Shown: in pieces, positions 55,966-63,816 of the stretch
Layout: each line of letters opens with the position of its first letter
How positions within the stretch are numbered: the first letter of the stretch is position 1
Assembly (NCBI RefSeq): GCF_010500965.1
Contig: NZ_QVMI01000030.1
Span: forward strand, 29,906-93,905
Direction of reading: 5' to 3'
Length of the DNA: 64,000 bases
Origin: Bacteroides sp. 51
GTDB lineage: Bacteria > Bacteroidota > Bacteroidia > Bacteroidales > Bacteroidaceae
Translations under genes and position numbers: made by a program
Notes under the pieces: model-generated
Told to the model about the DNA's origin: nothing
What the model saw: only the letters and a program-made list of their open reading frames with translations
Database searches by the model: none

Positions 55966-57192
55966 TCACTGCCGTTTAGGCTGAGCCATTTGCAATGGCA
56001 CTTCTTTCCTTAACATCCTGCCAGCCTCTCCCACCAGCCACAAATAATGATCTGTTTGCAATTCCTCCTCAATAGGAACAAATACACTTTTGCCTACAGG
56101 CACCCGCTTTGCACATTTAAATATAGCCGTACCTTCGTCTATTTCGTCAAACATAGCTACATAAAGCATCTCAGCACCAGAAGCCAGTGCCCCTGCCAGT
56201 TGCTTCCACAGGAAGTTCCCTTTATTACGCTCAATTGGAGTATCGCGTGGCTTCATATTCCTCCACGAAAAGCCCGGAAACGATAAAGGCGCATAGTCTA
56301 CGTTATTCTTTTTCGCCCAGGCAATATCTTCTTTAATGTGTTTCCGGAAGTTCTCGTAACCAGCTTCATTATATCGCCCAACAAACCACGGCATGACCAC
56401 ATCACATTTCTTAATCAGTCGATGCAATCCGGGATTGGCTTCCGTATCCGTCTTCAGTTCTCGCCAATATGTAGGAATGCCCAACATTACACTGAATCCT
56501 CGCGCTTTCAGACCATTAATGATATATTCAGCCTCTTTTAAACCATAACGGCGGTTGTCGTTAAAGCCAACTCCCCAGACCGTTACAAGCGGTTTCCCAT
56601 TATGATAAAGGTAAGACGGATTCTTTGTACGATCTTTCAAAGAATGTTTTACAGCAATCTCTTCAATATCATTCAGAAGAACCTGTTCATCGCCCGATTG
56701 CATACCGCTTAAGTCATACATCACACATATAGCCCTTTCATACTGGTTGGCAGCTTTCATGGCAGATGCCAATACTTTATCAAAGTGATGCTTACCACTT
56801 TTATTTTTAATCTCTCCCACAAACCGTTGCATAAATACGCCGTCCAGTCCATATTCTTTCATCCAGCTAAAATGAAGATTCACAGTCGATTCATCATAAG
56901 AACTGAAAACATAAGCCGGACTGCCATCTTCGAAGCTAAAGGTTGTTTGATACGTTTTCTCATACTCCGATACATCGGGCCACATGTCAACCGTACATGA
57001 ACCGGGGGTAAAGCCATTGTTTCCTTTGTAGTGATACCATCCGCGGTCGGCCCCATCATCAGGGGCGTTAAACCACCCCTGATAACCGGCCATAACCAGT
57101 CCCTTGTATGAATTATATCGCTTAGGAACTGCCTGAGCACTCACACCTATTGAAATCACTAAAAAAACTAATACTTTGATTACCCTTTTCAT
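55966..57192 (-). CDS. GH71/99-like secreted protein, second paralogue
   Basis: The protein is 408 residues with a type I signal (ISIGVSAQ). It aligns along its length with the protein at 40978-42450: YKGLVMAGYQGWFNAPDDG, VFMQRFVGEI, CVMYDLSGM, and the ExxEGT pair in FDEIDEGTAIFK. It lacks the long acidic linker and the lipobox, so it is probably periplasmic whereas the longer paralogue is surface-anchored. Its promoter region has TTAAAATG near 57331 but not the exact PUL motif. Confidence 0.8.
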   Translation of the reverse strand: MKRVIKVLVFLVISIGVSAQAVPKRYNSYKGLVMAGYQGWFNAPDDGADRGWYHYKGNNGFTPGSCTVDMWPDVSEYEKTYQTTFSFEDGSPAYVFSSYDESTVNLHFSWMKEYGLDGVFMQRFVGEIKNKSGKHHFDKVLASAMKAANQYERAICVMYDLSGMQSGDEQVLLNDIEEIAVKHSLKDRTKNPSYLYHNGKPLVTVWGVGFNDNRRYGLKEAEYIINGLKARGFSVMLGIPTYWRELKTDTEANPGLHRLIKKCDVVMPWFVGRYNEAGYENFRKHIKEDIAWAKKNNVDYAPLSFPGFSWRNMKPRDTPIERNKGNFLWKQLAGALASGAEMLYVAMFDEIDEGTAIFKCAKRVPVGKSVFVPIEEELQTDHYLWLVGEAGRMLRKEVPLQMAQPKRQ

Positions 57193-57370
57193 TGTTTTAT
57201 ACCCTTATTTACCTTATAATACTTGATATGTCTTATGAATCTCATCACTACATGCAAAATGAAATTTAGCATACGACAAATTAAACATCATAGGATTAAC
57301 AGAACGCGTAAAAAACCACTTAATTATCAATTAAAATGTAAATAAGCGGAAAGAAAAAGGCAAATACTCA

Positions 57371-57378
57371 TATCTTTG
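57371..57378 (+). promoter_or_regulatory. -7 box of msrA
   Basis: TATCTTTG, a perfect TAnnTTTG match, 19 nt before the ATG at 57398. Confidence 0.6.
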
Positions 57379-57397
57379 TTACAAAAACAATATAATT

Positions 57398-57889
57398 ATG
57401 GAGCAGAATAAGGAAATTGCCATCTTTGCCGGCGGATGCTTCTGGGGTGTGGAATATTATATGCAAAAGCAACCGGGAGTAATTACGGTAGAATCGGGGT
57501 ATATCGGAGGCGATAAAGAGAATCCGTCCTACGAGCAGGTATGCCAAAAAAATACGGGACATGCGGAAGCCGTACGCATCACGTTTGATAATACAAAAAC
57601 AGATTACGAGACTCTTGCTAAAATGTTCTTTGAAATACACGACCCTACCCAGACGGACGGGCAGGGACCGGATATCGGCGAGCAATACCGCTCGGAGGTC
57701 TTCTACACAACCCCACAACAGAAAGAGATTGCTGAAAAGTTAATCGGGCAGTTGCGCGAAAAAGGATATGATGTGGCAACAGCGGTAACTCCTGCTACTA
57801 CATTCTGGACTGCGGAAGATTATCACCAGAATTATTATGTACAGAAAGGAACAGAACCTTATTGTCATGGTTATACAAAAAGGTTCTAA
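57398..57889 (+). CDS. msrA: Peptide methionine-(S)-S-oxide reductase MsrA
   Basis: The protein is 163 residues, a single-domain MsrA. The catalytic Cys14 is in GGCFWG, followed by ESGYIGG, GHAEAVRITFD, FFEIHDPTQTDGQGPDIGEQYRS and EDYHQNYY, all conserved. A Cys near the C-terminus (EPYCHGY) can serve as resolving residue. It is not fused to MsrB. It is a single-gene transcript. Confidence 0.97.
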   Translation: MEQNKEIAIFAGGCFWGVEYYMQKQPGVITVESGYIGGDKENPSYEQVCQKNTGHAEAVRITFDNTKTDYETLAKMFFEIHDPTQTDGQGPDIGEQYRSEVFYTTPQQKEIAEKLIGQLREKGYDVATAVTPATTFWTAEDYHQNYYVQKGTEPYCHGYTKRF

Positions 57890-57909
57890 GGGTTGTATGA
57901 AATTGGATG

Positions 57910-59760
57910 CTATAAATCCAATTCTAATAAACTTTCTCCCGCAGGAGTGAGAACTGACAGTGTCATCTCACTCCCTTTTTTCTTTAAAACCATTATTGTA
58001 GCTGTTTCGGGAGTAGGTCCACCGCCTACTACAAGCGGATAGTTATTGCCTTCCGTTCCCTTTGCATGATAGGCATAACTATGCGTATGCCCATTTAAGC
58101 AGATATCGAAAGGAGCGGTTGATAATGTTCCTCCCCATAATCCCAGGCAGGGGTTATAGGCATCCAGATTCTTTCCATAAATGGGGATGTGATGAATTAA
58201 AACACGCTTCTTTGCTTTTTTGAACGCCTGGCTTTTGACTTCTTCTTTTATAAACGCAGCTTGTTCCAGTCTCAACCCCTCGAAGTCGTTCAGACCATAA
58301 TATACCCAGGTATCGTCAGGTTTATCTTCGCCACAATCTAATAAAACAAAACGGGTATCCCCCCAGTTGAAGGAACCGTAGGTTTTATCTCCGACATAAT
58401 CAATCAGGTTTCTCAGTTCAATGGAGTATGCATTTCTTATTTCATGATTGCCGCGCATATAAAAGACCGGAACTTCTTCGGCTTTTACTTTTTCATTTAT
58501 ATAAGATAAAAACCCGACAGCTTCTTTTTCATTCTTGGGATCGTCAATGCAATCGCCATTTAAGAACACCATATCGTAATCTATTTCACTGATTACGCTT
58601 TCAATCATATCCATCAACTTATTGTTTTTATGAATATCATTTAAAATGATGGCAGTAAAATCTTTTGTTTGTTTGGCTGGGGTGGTAAAGTTATATACTT
58701 CGGAATAAGCCGTTTCTCCAAACTCCTTTTTATACGCTTGGTATAGAGTTATTTCACGCGAACAGACTCTGTAACTATACGATCTGCCGGGTTCAAGGCC
58801 GGTGAGACGAATTTTATGATGTTTATTGTTACAAATCATTTGTCCATCTACGTACAACTCTTTTCGGGAATCCAGATTGCCATCCAATCCATATTCCACC
58901 CATGCATGAACGGGAACATTGGTGAACCATGATACAGTAATGGCACCGTCAGTAGAATTCTGCAAGTACGGCTTGGTGCGGAAGATTTTGTTTTTATCTG
59001 TTTTTAAACGGACATCTACATACAGAGGCAGATGGTCTGACGCTAAACGATTATTTAAAACATTCCGGTTCAGTACGGAATAGGTATTCCCTGCATTTTT
59101 AAGTCCATAGATGTAGTCAAGACATTCAGTAGGGTGATCTGAGGGGAAAGTTTTTTGTTTGGTGTTACTTAGAACCTCAAAATGTTTCTGTAAAAATTCT
59201 TCTTCGGTCGAACCGGGCGACGTGTTCATATCGCCGGCCAGGAACACGGGTTTTGTTGTATCTTTAAGGGCATCTACAATGATCTCTACGGATTTCATTC
59301 TATCCTCTTCGGTTAAGGAAAGATGGGTGCAGCAAACAATGTATTCCTGAAATTCTGCAATCAGCAACATACGGGGTTCTTCTTGTCCGGGCAGTGATAA
59401 GCGTTTGACATTCAATGGAAGTTTCTTTGAAAGTAAGCCTATGCCATACCTGCCTCCCTGATAATCAATGGCCGGAGCAAACACCGGAAACATCAGGACT
59501 TTTTTAGCTAACTCTTCCAGGACATAAATTCCGCCTGTACGGGTGGTAACACTATCCACTTCTTGTATCGCTACAAAATCAGGTGCAACTTCGTTTATCA
59601 CATCAGCTATCTGCCAGACATCCATTTTATCATTCAGATCAATGCAGTTGTGAACATTGTAAGACATCAGGCGGATGGCGTTGTCTTCTTTGGGCTGAAT
59701 AGTTTGTGCCGACAGTATGGTACATAACAGGCTACAAAGTATTAGAATAGTGGTTTTCAT
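57910..59760 (-). CDS. Secreted fusion of an endonuclease/exonuclease/phosphatase domain with a metallophosphoesterase
   Basis: The protein is 616 residues with a signal peptide (LLCTILSAQ). Residues about 28-260 form an EEP domain (RLMSYNVHNCID, AIQEVDSVTTRTGG, LAGDMNTSPG, SDHLPLYVDV). A fibronectin/purple-acid-phosphatase-like N-domain follows (about 270-365; AITVSWFTNVPVHAWVEYG). Residues about 370-600 form a calcineurin-like phosphoesterase (ILNDIHKN, LNGDCIDD, RGNHEIRN, LIHHIPIYG, NGHTHSYAYH). Both active sites look complete. It probably degrades two phosphoester substrates, or both ends of one, outside the cytoplasm. Confidence 0.9.
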   Translation of the reverse strand: MKTTILILCSLLCTILSAQTIQPKEDNAIRLMSYNVHNCIDLNDKMDVWQIADVINEVAPDFVAIQEVDSVTTRTGGIYVLEELAKKVLMFPVFAPAIDYQGGRYGIGLLSKKLPLNVKRLSLPGQEEPRMLLIAEFQEYIVCCTHLSLTEEDRMKSVEIIVDALKDTTKPVFLAGDMNTSPGSTEEEFLQKHFEVLSNTKQKTFPSDHPTECLDYIYGLKNAGNTYSVLNRNVLNNRLASDHLPLYVDVRLKTDKNKIFRTKPYLQNSTDGAITVSWFTNVPVHAWVEYGLDGNLDSRKELYVDGQMICNNKHHKIRLTGLEPGRSYSYRVCSREITLYQAYKKEFGETAYSEVYNFTTPAKQTKDFTAIILNDIHKNNKLMDMIESVISEIDYDMVFLNGDCIDDPKNEKEAVGFLSYINEKVKAEEVPVFYMRGNHEIRNAYSIELRNLIDYVGDKTYGSFNWGDTRFVLLDCGEDKPDDTWVYYGLNDFEGLRLEQAAFIKEEVKSQAFKKAKKRVLIHHIPIYGKNLDAYNPCLGLWGGTLSTAPFDICLNGHTHSYAYHAKGTEGNNYPLVVGGGPTPETATIMVLKKKGSEMTLSVLTPAGESLLELDL

Positions 59761-60230
59761 GATTGTGGGGGTTAAAGTGTTAATTTAGATACAAAGATAA
59801 GAATTTGTTTTACCATTTTTCCTATAATCATAAAAACCACTATTCAATTTAGAAAATTACTTCATAATCCTTTCCTGCTATAGTTGAGGATGAATGCTTG
59901 AGATCGTTTCGTTTAAATTCCTTTTTATAGGGTTTTCTTGGAAATAGCAAAGTATAGACAGAAATGACATTTTGATAATAGAATGGAACTGTAATCGCAA
60001 ATTCCGGGCTTGGGGCAGAAAGGGGAGGAAAAATGGCAAAAGAATCACGTTTGTAAAAATCAATAAGATTCAAATTAGTGCAACAATCCATCCAAACAAC
60101 CAAAATACAACAAAACAAACAACAAATAGATACACAAATCAAAACAAATACAGCAAATACACACTCCAATCGTTTTGCTTAAAACAGACCAACCAGAGAA
60201 TAAAAATCTATAAAATGAAATACGCTAAAC

Positions 60231-60336
60231 ACTTGAGCCGCGCGCTGTCAATACTTGAGCGCTTAACTGTCGATACTTGAGCGCTTGATTGTCGATACTT
60301 GAGCCGCGTGCTGTCGACAGTACGCGGCTCAAGTGT
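60231..60336. repeat. Four tandem 22-bp repeats with an inverted terminal copy
   Basis: Units begin ACTTGAGC at 60231, 60253, 60275 and 60297. The first and fourth share GCCGCG, the second and third GCGCTT. They are followed at 60319-60336 by GTACGCGGCTCAAGTGT, which is complementary to the first part of a unit, so the array can fold back on itself. It is not a CRISPR array: there are no unique spacers. Confidence 0.9.
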
Positions 60337-60597
60337 AGAAATTATTGCGCTGAGACACCTCCAAATATCAATAATACACTGCACAAACAAGCCTAAGACC
60401 TGATTTCAACATCTCATTGACAGTTTTTTAAAAGTTTGTATGTAACCAAAAATAGAGCAAATACTATCTTTTTGATCTGCTTTTACTCACATTTGTGACT
60501 TGGCGGATTGATAACCAGATTAATTTAGCGATTCAATCGTTTTTCTGCTTGACCCATAATACTCCTTGTGAGGTTATCCAAACAGTTTTAAACAAGA

Positions 60598-60621
60598 AAA
60601 GGTGCCTAAAAAGACACCTTT
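60598..60621. terminator. Small terminator-like hairpin
   Basis: AAAGGTG and CACCTTT with a 10-nt A-rich loop. The minus-strand reading gives a tRNA-3'-end-like sequence upstream and this hairpin downstream, as after a tRNA gene. Confidence 0.4.
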
Positions 60622-60842
60622 ACCTTATCTGCTCCGCGGAGAGGGAGGGAACGGAACCAATTTCTCCAAAGTCTTATATATCAGAATGATTCGTCGATAA
60701 TCGACATGCAGGTTACGAATTGGTTACGAGAAAAAATGACTACTTTGTCCTTCTCTGTCTAACCTTTGTCTGCAATAATCTTAGGTTCAAAATTACTATT
60801 TATTTTCGAATATACAACTATACTGTATATCAAATATTTATC

Positions 60843-60894
60843 CCCAGTGCAAGGTGCAAGCTTATCTATATAGATACTTGCACCTTGCACTGGG
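60843..60894. repeat. Perfect 18-bp inverted repeat
   Basis: CCCAGTGCAAGGTGCAAG and its exact complement are separated by 16 AT-rich bases. No T run follows. It lies about 240 bp upstream of the three-gene operon. Confidence 0.9.
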
Positions 60895-61050
60895 ACAACA
60901 TTTGCTTTATTTTTACCTTGATTAATGTAACCGTCATTAACTTAATGGTCATTACATTATTTAGTCCATACAAACCTCAAACTCTCCTCTCGTTTTAGGC
61001 GGACATCCCAAATGGTTTAGCAGTTTCAAAGCAATTCTGTGTGGCATTTA

Positions 61051-61081
61051 TTTGCGGTTTCGATTATTATCACTATTTTTG
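61051..61081 (+). promoter_or_regulatory. Promoter of the wHTH/nucleotidyltransferase/phosphoesterase operon
   Basis: TTTG (61051-61054), 19 nt, then TATTTTTG (61074-61081). Both boxes and spacing match the Bacteroides consensus. The predicted transcript start is near 61088. Confidence 0.7.
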
Positions 61082-61127
61082 CACCATTATCACTATGTAT
61101 GATAACGATGCAAAATACAAATGATAA
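61067..61127. promoter_or_regulatory. Four TTATCA boxes over the operon promoter
   Basis: TTATCACTAT occurs at 61067-61076 and 61087-61096. The inverted form TGATAA occurs at 61100-61105 and 61122-61127. The first overlaps the -7 box and the second covers the predicted transcript start, the layout of an autorepressor site. Confidence 0.6.
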
Positions 61128-61136
61128 CATCTGAAT

Positions 61137-62093
61137 ATGAGCAAAACTATATCCATATTAGGAGCATCACAAGAGTTGATTCCGGTACAGCGGGGTAAGC
61201 TACGGGGGCTTAATGCAGATATGCTTTTGAGGTTTTCGTTTTATACCATTGACTTCAACCATCAGATTTTATGCGTTATCCAAGTAAAAAATGAGCAGGA
61301 AACCATAACACCCCTGAAATATAAAAAAATCACTCAACAGGTTGAAAATGTCATGAGTATGCCCGTTGTCGTTTTGTTAGGTTCATTGCCTTATTATGAA
61401 CGGGAGCGATTGATAAGTCAGGGTGTGTACTTTATCATTTCAGACAAATATGCTTTCTTACCTTCTTTAATCGCAAATATTCAGGCTAAAAGAAGAGAGA
61501 AGAAAACTCAGCCCAAATTAACACCCGCTGCACAATACGTGCTGTTATACTATCTTTTAAAGGAGAACAGTGAAAACGAGTTTACAATTAAGAGATTGGA
61601 AGAACTTGTCCCCTACAACTATGTGACATTGGCACGTGCAATTACAAGCCTCGAAGATTGTCAGCTATGTACTGCTGAAATACGGGATTCAGGGATTAAA
61701 TACATTTGCTTCAAGGATTCTAAACGGGAACTTTGGTTGAGAGCACAAAACTACTTGTCGTCCCCCACAAAAAAAGTTCTTTACTGCGATTCGATACCCG
61801 AAGGCAATTTCAGTATAAGCGGAGTGAATGCTTTATCGCATTATTCGCACCTAAACCCGGAACAATATGGGGCAATGGCAATATGGGATAAGCAATTTAG
61901 TTCAGAGGACGGACACTATAACGAAATAGAGGGTCTGTACAAAATAGAAATATGGAGATATCCGGCAACAATACCTTATGATTCAAATGGAGGTATTGTC
62001 GATAAACTTTCATTGTATTTGGCGATGAAGAACGAGCCGGATTCCCGGATTGAAAAAGAGTTGGAAATTATGATTGAAGAAATGAAATGGTAA
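61137..62093 (+). CDS. Winged-helix protein, probable AbiEi-like antitoxin or regulator
   Basis: The protein is 318 residues. The N-terminal 115 residues (ILCVIQVKNEQETITPLKYKKITQQVE) are not recognised with confidence and could be a nuclease-like or sensor fold. Residues about 130-205 look like a winged helix (LTPAAQYVLLYYLLKENSENEFTIKRLEELVPYNYVTLARAITSLEDCQL). The rest (VLYCDSIPEGNFSISGVNALSHYSHLNPEQ) resembles the C-terminal region of AbiEi-type proteins, where a wHTH protein precedes a nucleotidyltransferase toxin. The stop overlaps the next start by 7 bp. Its promoter has four repeated boxes, consistent with autorepression. Confidence 0.65.
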   Translation: MSKTISILGASQELIPVQRGKLRGLNADMLLRFSFYTIDFNHQILCVIQVKNEQETITPLKYKKITQQVENVMSMPVVVLLGSLPYYERERLISQGVYFIISDKYAFLPSLIANIQAKRREKKTQPKLTPAAQYVLLYYLLKENSENEFTIKRLEELVPYNYVTLARAITSLEDCQLCTAEIRDSGIKYICFKDSKRELWLRAQNYLSSPTKKVLYCDSIPEGNFSISGVNALSHYSHLNPEQYGAMAIWDKQFSSEDGHYNEIEGLYKIEIWRYPATIPYDSNGGIVDKLSLYLAMKNEPDSRIEKELEIMIEEMKW

Positions 62094-62866
62094 AAGGACT
62101 GGAAATATTCAAAGAACACTTCGCCGGATTTGAAGACAACTATGTTATTATTGGCGGAACAGCTTGCGACATAGCTTTGCGGGATACAGATATGCGCCCA
62201 CGAGCAACCGATGATATCGACATGATATTAGTCATTGAGAAGATGACCCCTGAATTTGCTCTGCGCTTTTGGGAGTTTATTAACTTGGGTGAATATAAAA
62301 ACCGTGAGCGAAAACGAGACGATAAAGAACCGGCAACCGAATTATTCCGGTTTATCAATCCTAAAAATGGGTTTCCGGTTCAAATTGAATTGTTGTCAAA
62401 GTTTCCTGACGTATTGGGAGAACCGACAGGATTTCATTTGACACCCATTCCGGCTGGCGAAGACATTTCAAGTTTATCAGCTATTCTGATGGACGAAGAA
62501 TATTATCATCAGACGATTAATAGTAGTATCATCAAGGAAGGTGTTCGTATTGCAGACCCATTATCTCTTTTATGCTTAAAGGTAAAAGCGTTTCTGAATC
62601 TTACAGAAGAGAAGAAAACAAACCCGAATGTTCGTAGCAGTGATATCAAAAAGCACCGTGATGATGTTTTCAAGTTGTTGGCTATGCGCATCGATCCATT
62701 CACTCCTGTTGAATTGTCGGCTACGATGAAGAGTGAATTGGTTGCCTTTATTAGAATGATAGAAGATTCTCTGCCAAACCAATCTTTGCGGGATAGTTTG
62801 CAACGTACCGACAGTGATATCAGGGGATTTATAGACATTATGAAAGAAATATTCGGTATTAAATAA
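62087..62866 (+). CDS. AbiEii-like nucleotidyltransferase, probable toxin-type enzyme
   Basis: The protein is 259 residues. The nucleotidyltransferase signature is clear: YVIIGGTACDIALRDTDMRPRATDDIDMILVIE, with the GG and the DxD pair, and a later acidic residue in GFPVQIELLSKF. The middle helical part (IADPLSLLCLKVKAFLNLTEE) is typical for the AbiEii/AbiGii group, which transfers nucleotides to RNA or protein targets. It overlaps the wHTH gene by 7 bp and precedes the phosphoesterase gene by 2 bp, so the three are translated together. Confidence 0.75.
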   Translation: MVKGLEIFKEHFAGFEDNYVIIGGTACDIALRDTDMRPRATDDIDMILVIEKMTPEFALRFWEFINLGEYKNRERKRDDKEPATELFRFINPKNGFPVQIELLSKFPDVLGEPTGFHLTPIPAGEDISSLSAILMDEEYYHQTINSSIIKEGVRIADPLSLLCLKVKAFLNLTEEKKTNPNVRSSDIKKHRDDVFKLLAMRIDPFTPVELSATMKSELVAFIRMIEDSLPNQSLRDSLQRTDSDIRGFIDIMKEIFGIK

Positions 62867-62868
62867 CT

Positions 62869-63633
62869 ATGAAAATTCAATACGCATCAGACTTACATCT
62901 TGAATTTCATGATAATTCGAGGTTTCTAAAAGAGAATCCGCTTCTCCCGGCAGGAGAGATTCTTATTCTTGCAGGTGATATAGGATACCTGAACGATGAC
63001 AATTACAATAAGCATCCGTTTTGGGATTGGGCTTCGGAGAATTACAAACAAGTTATCGTTGCTGTGGGTAACCACGAACTGTACAAATACTACGATTTAG
63101 CGAAAATGCCTCAAGGTCTGGTTTGTTCAATCCGGGATAATGTAAAATGTTACTACAATGCTGTTGTCAGGATTGAGAATGTTGATATTATTGTTTCAAC
63201 ATTGTGGGCGAAAATCCCATTGGAAGAAGCCTACCCTACCGAACGTGGGGTTACTGACTTTCACCGAATTTTATACAAAGGAGAAACATTGACTTTTGCT
63301 GATTTTAATCGTGAACACGACAAGTGTTTTCATTTTATTCAGAATGAAGTTGCAAGAAGTACAGCTGACCATATCATTGTCGTAACACATCATGTTCCGT
63401 CATTCCAATTAGCTTCACCTGATTTTGCCGGAAGCAAAATAAATGGAGCATTTACAGTCGAATTGAAATCATTCATCGAAAATAGTCCGATTGAATACTG
63501 GATTTACGGGCATTCACACCGGAATATAGATAAGGTTATAGGGAAAACGCAATGCATGAGCAACCAGTTGGGATACGTATTTCATAATGAACATCACACA
63601 TTTGATCCCGGAAAGGTAATTGAAATCGGCTAA
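62869..63633 (+). CDS. Cytoplasmic metallophosphoesterase
   Basis: The protein is 254 residues without signal or membrane segment. All calcineurin-like metal motifs are present: YASDLHLEF, LAGDIGYLNDD, VGNHELYKYYD, VVTHHVPSF and YGHSHRN. It starts 2 bp after the nucleotidyltransferase stop, ensuring co-expression. It could remove the group added by the nucleotidyltransferase or act on a nucleotide signal; this is inference. The product is clearly a different protein from the other two phosphoesterases in this window. Confidence 0.85.
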   Translation: MKIQYASDLHLEFHDNSRFLKENPLLPAGEILILAGDIGYLNDDNYNKHPFWDWASENYKQVIVAVGNHELYKYYDLAKMPQGLVCSIRDNVKCYYNAVVRIENVDIIVSTLWAKIPLEEAYPTERGVTDFHRILYKGETLTFADFNREHDKCFHFIQNEVARSTADHIIVVTHHVPSFQLASPDFAGSKINGAFTVELKSFIENSPIEYWIYGHSHRNIDKVIGKTQCMSNQLGYVFHNEHHTFDPGKVIEIG

Positions 63634-63816
63634 GATTTGTATCCCTGTATCAAGAGGTATGGAATTTGACTAAGATTATCAAATCTTGTGACCTTTATTC
63701 TCTTCTTTTAATAAAGTGCCACCAATAAAGATGGCAATTGTTTTAGATATTAGCTTGCTTTTTATAATTGTCACCTTCATCCCATTTTTTGTCCATTCCA
63801 TACATCACCCGCTTTC
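63634..63816. other. Gap between the phosphoesterase gene and the recombinase remnant
   Basis: AT-rich, no supportable gene. A hairpin-like GATTATCAAATCTTGTGA stretch follows the operon, but there is no clear terminator. Some of it may be further decayed recombinase sequence on the minus strand. Confidence 0.4.

Larger units (their letters stand above)
59761..61136. other. 1.38-kb AT-rich gap with repeats and no supportable protein gene
   Basis: A minus-strand TATCTTTG near 59792-59799 is the promoter of the phosphatase fusion gene. Then come a tandem 22-bp repeat cluster (60231-60336), a small terminator-like hairpin AAAGGTG/CACCTTT (60598-60621), a tRNA-3'-end-like stretch on the minus strand (60636-60660), an 18-bp perfect hairpin (60843-60894) and the operon promoter at 61051-61081. 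Short frames in both directions look spurious. Confidence 0.65.

Noticed and set aside
59849-60169. Minus-strand 106-residue hydrophobic frame
   Set aside because: No recognisable family, no promoter match, and codon use looks like translated AT-rich intergenic DNA.
60231-60336. Possible CRISPR array
   Set aside because: The repeats are directly adjacent with no unique spacers, and no cas gene is in the window.
60720-60998. Plus-strand 92-residue frame upstream of the AbiE-like operon
   Set aside because: Low complexity and it runs through the perfect 18-bp inverted repeat, so coding is unlikely.
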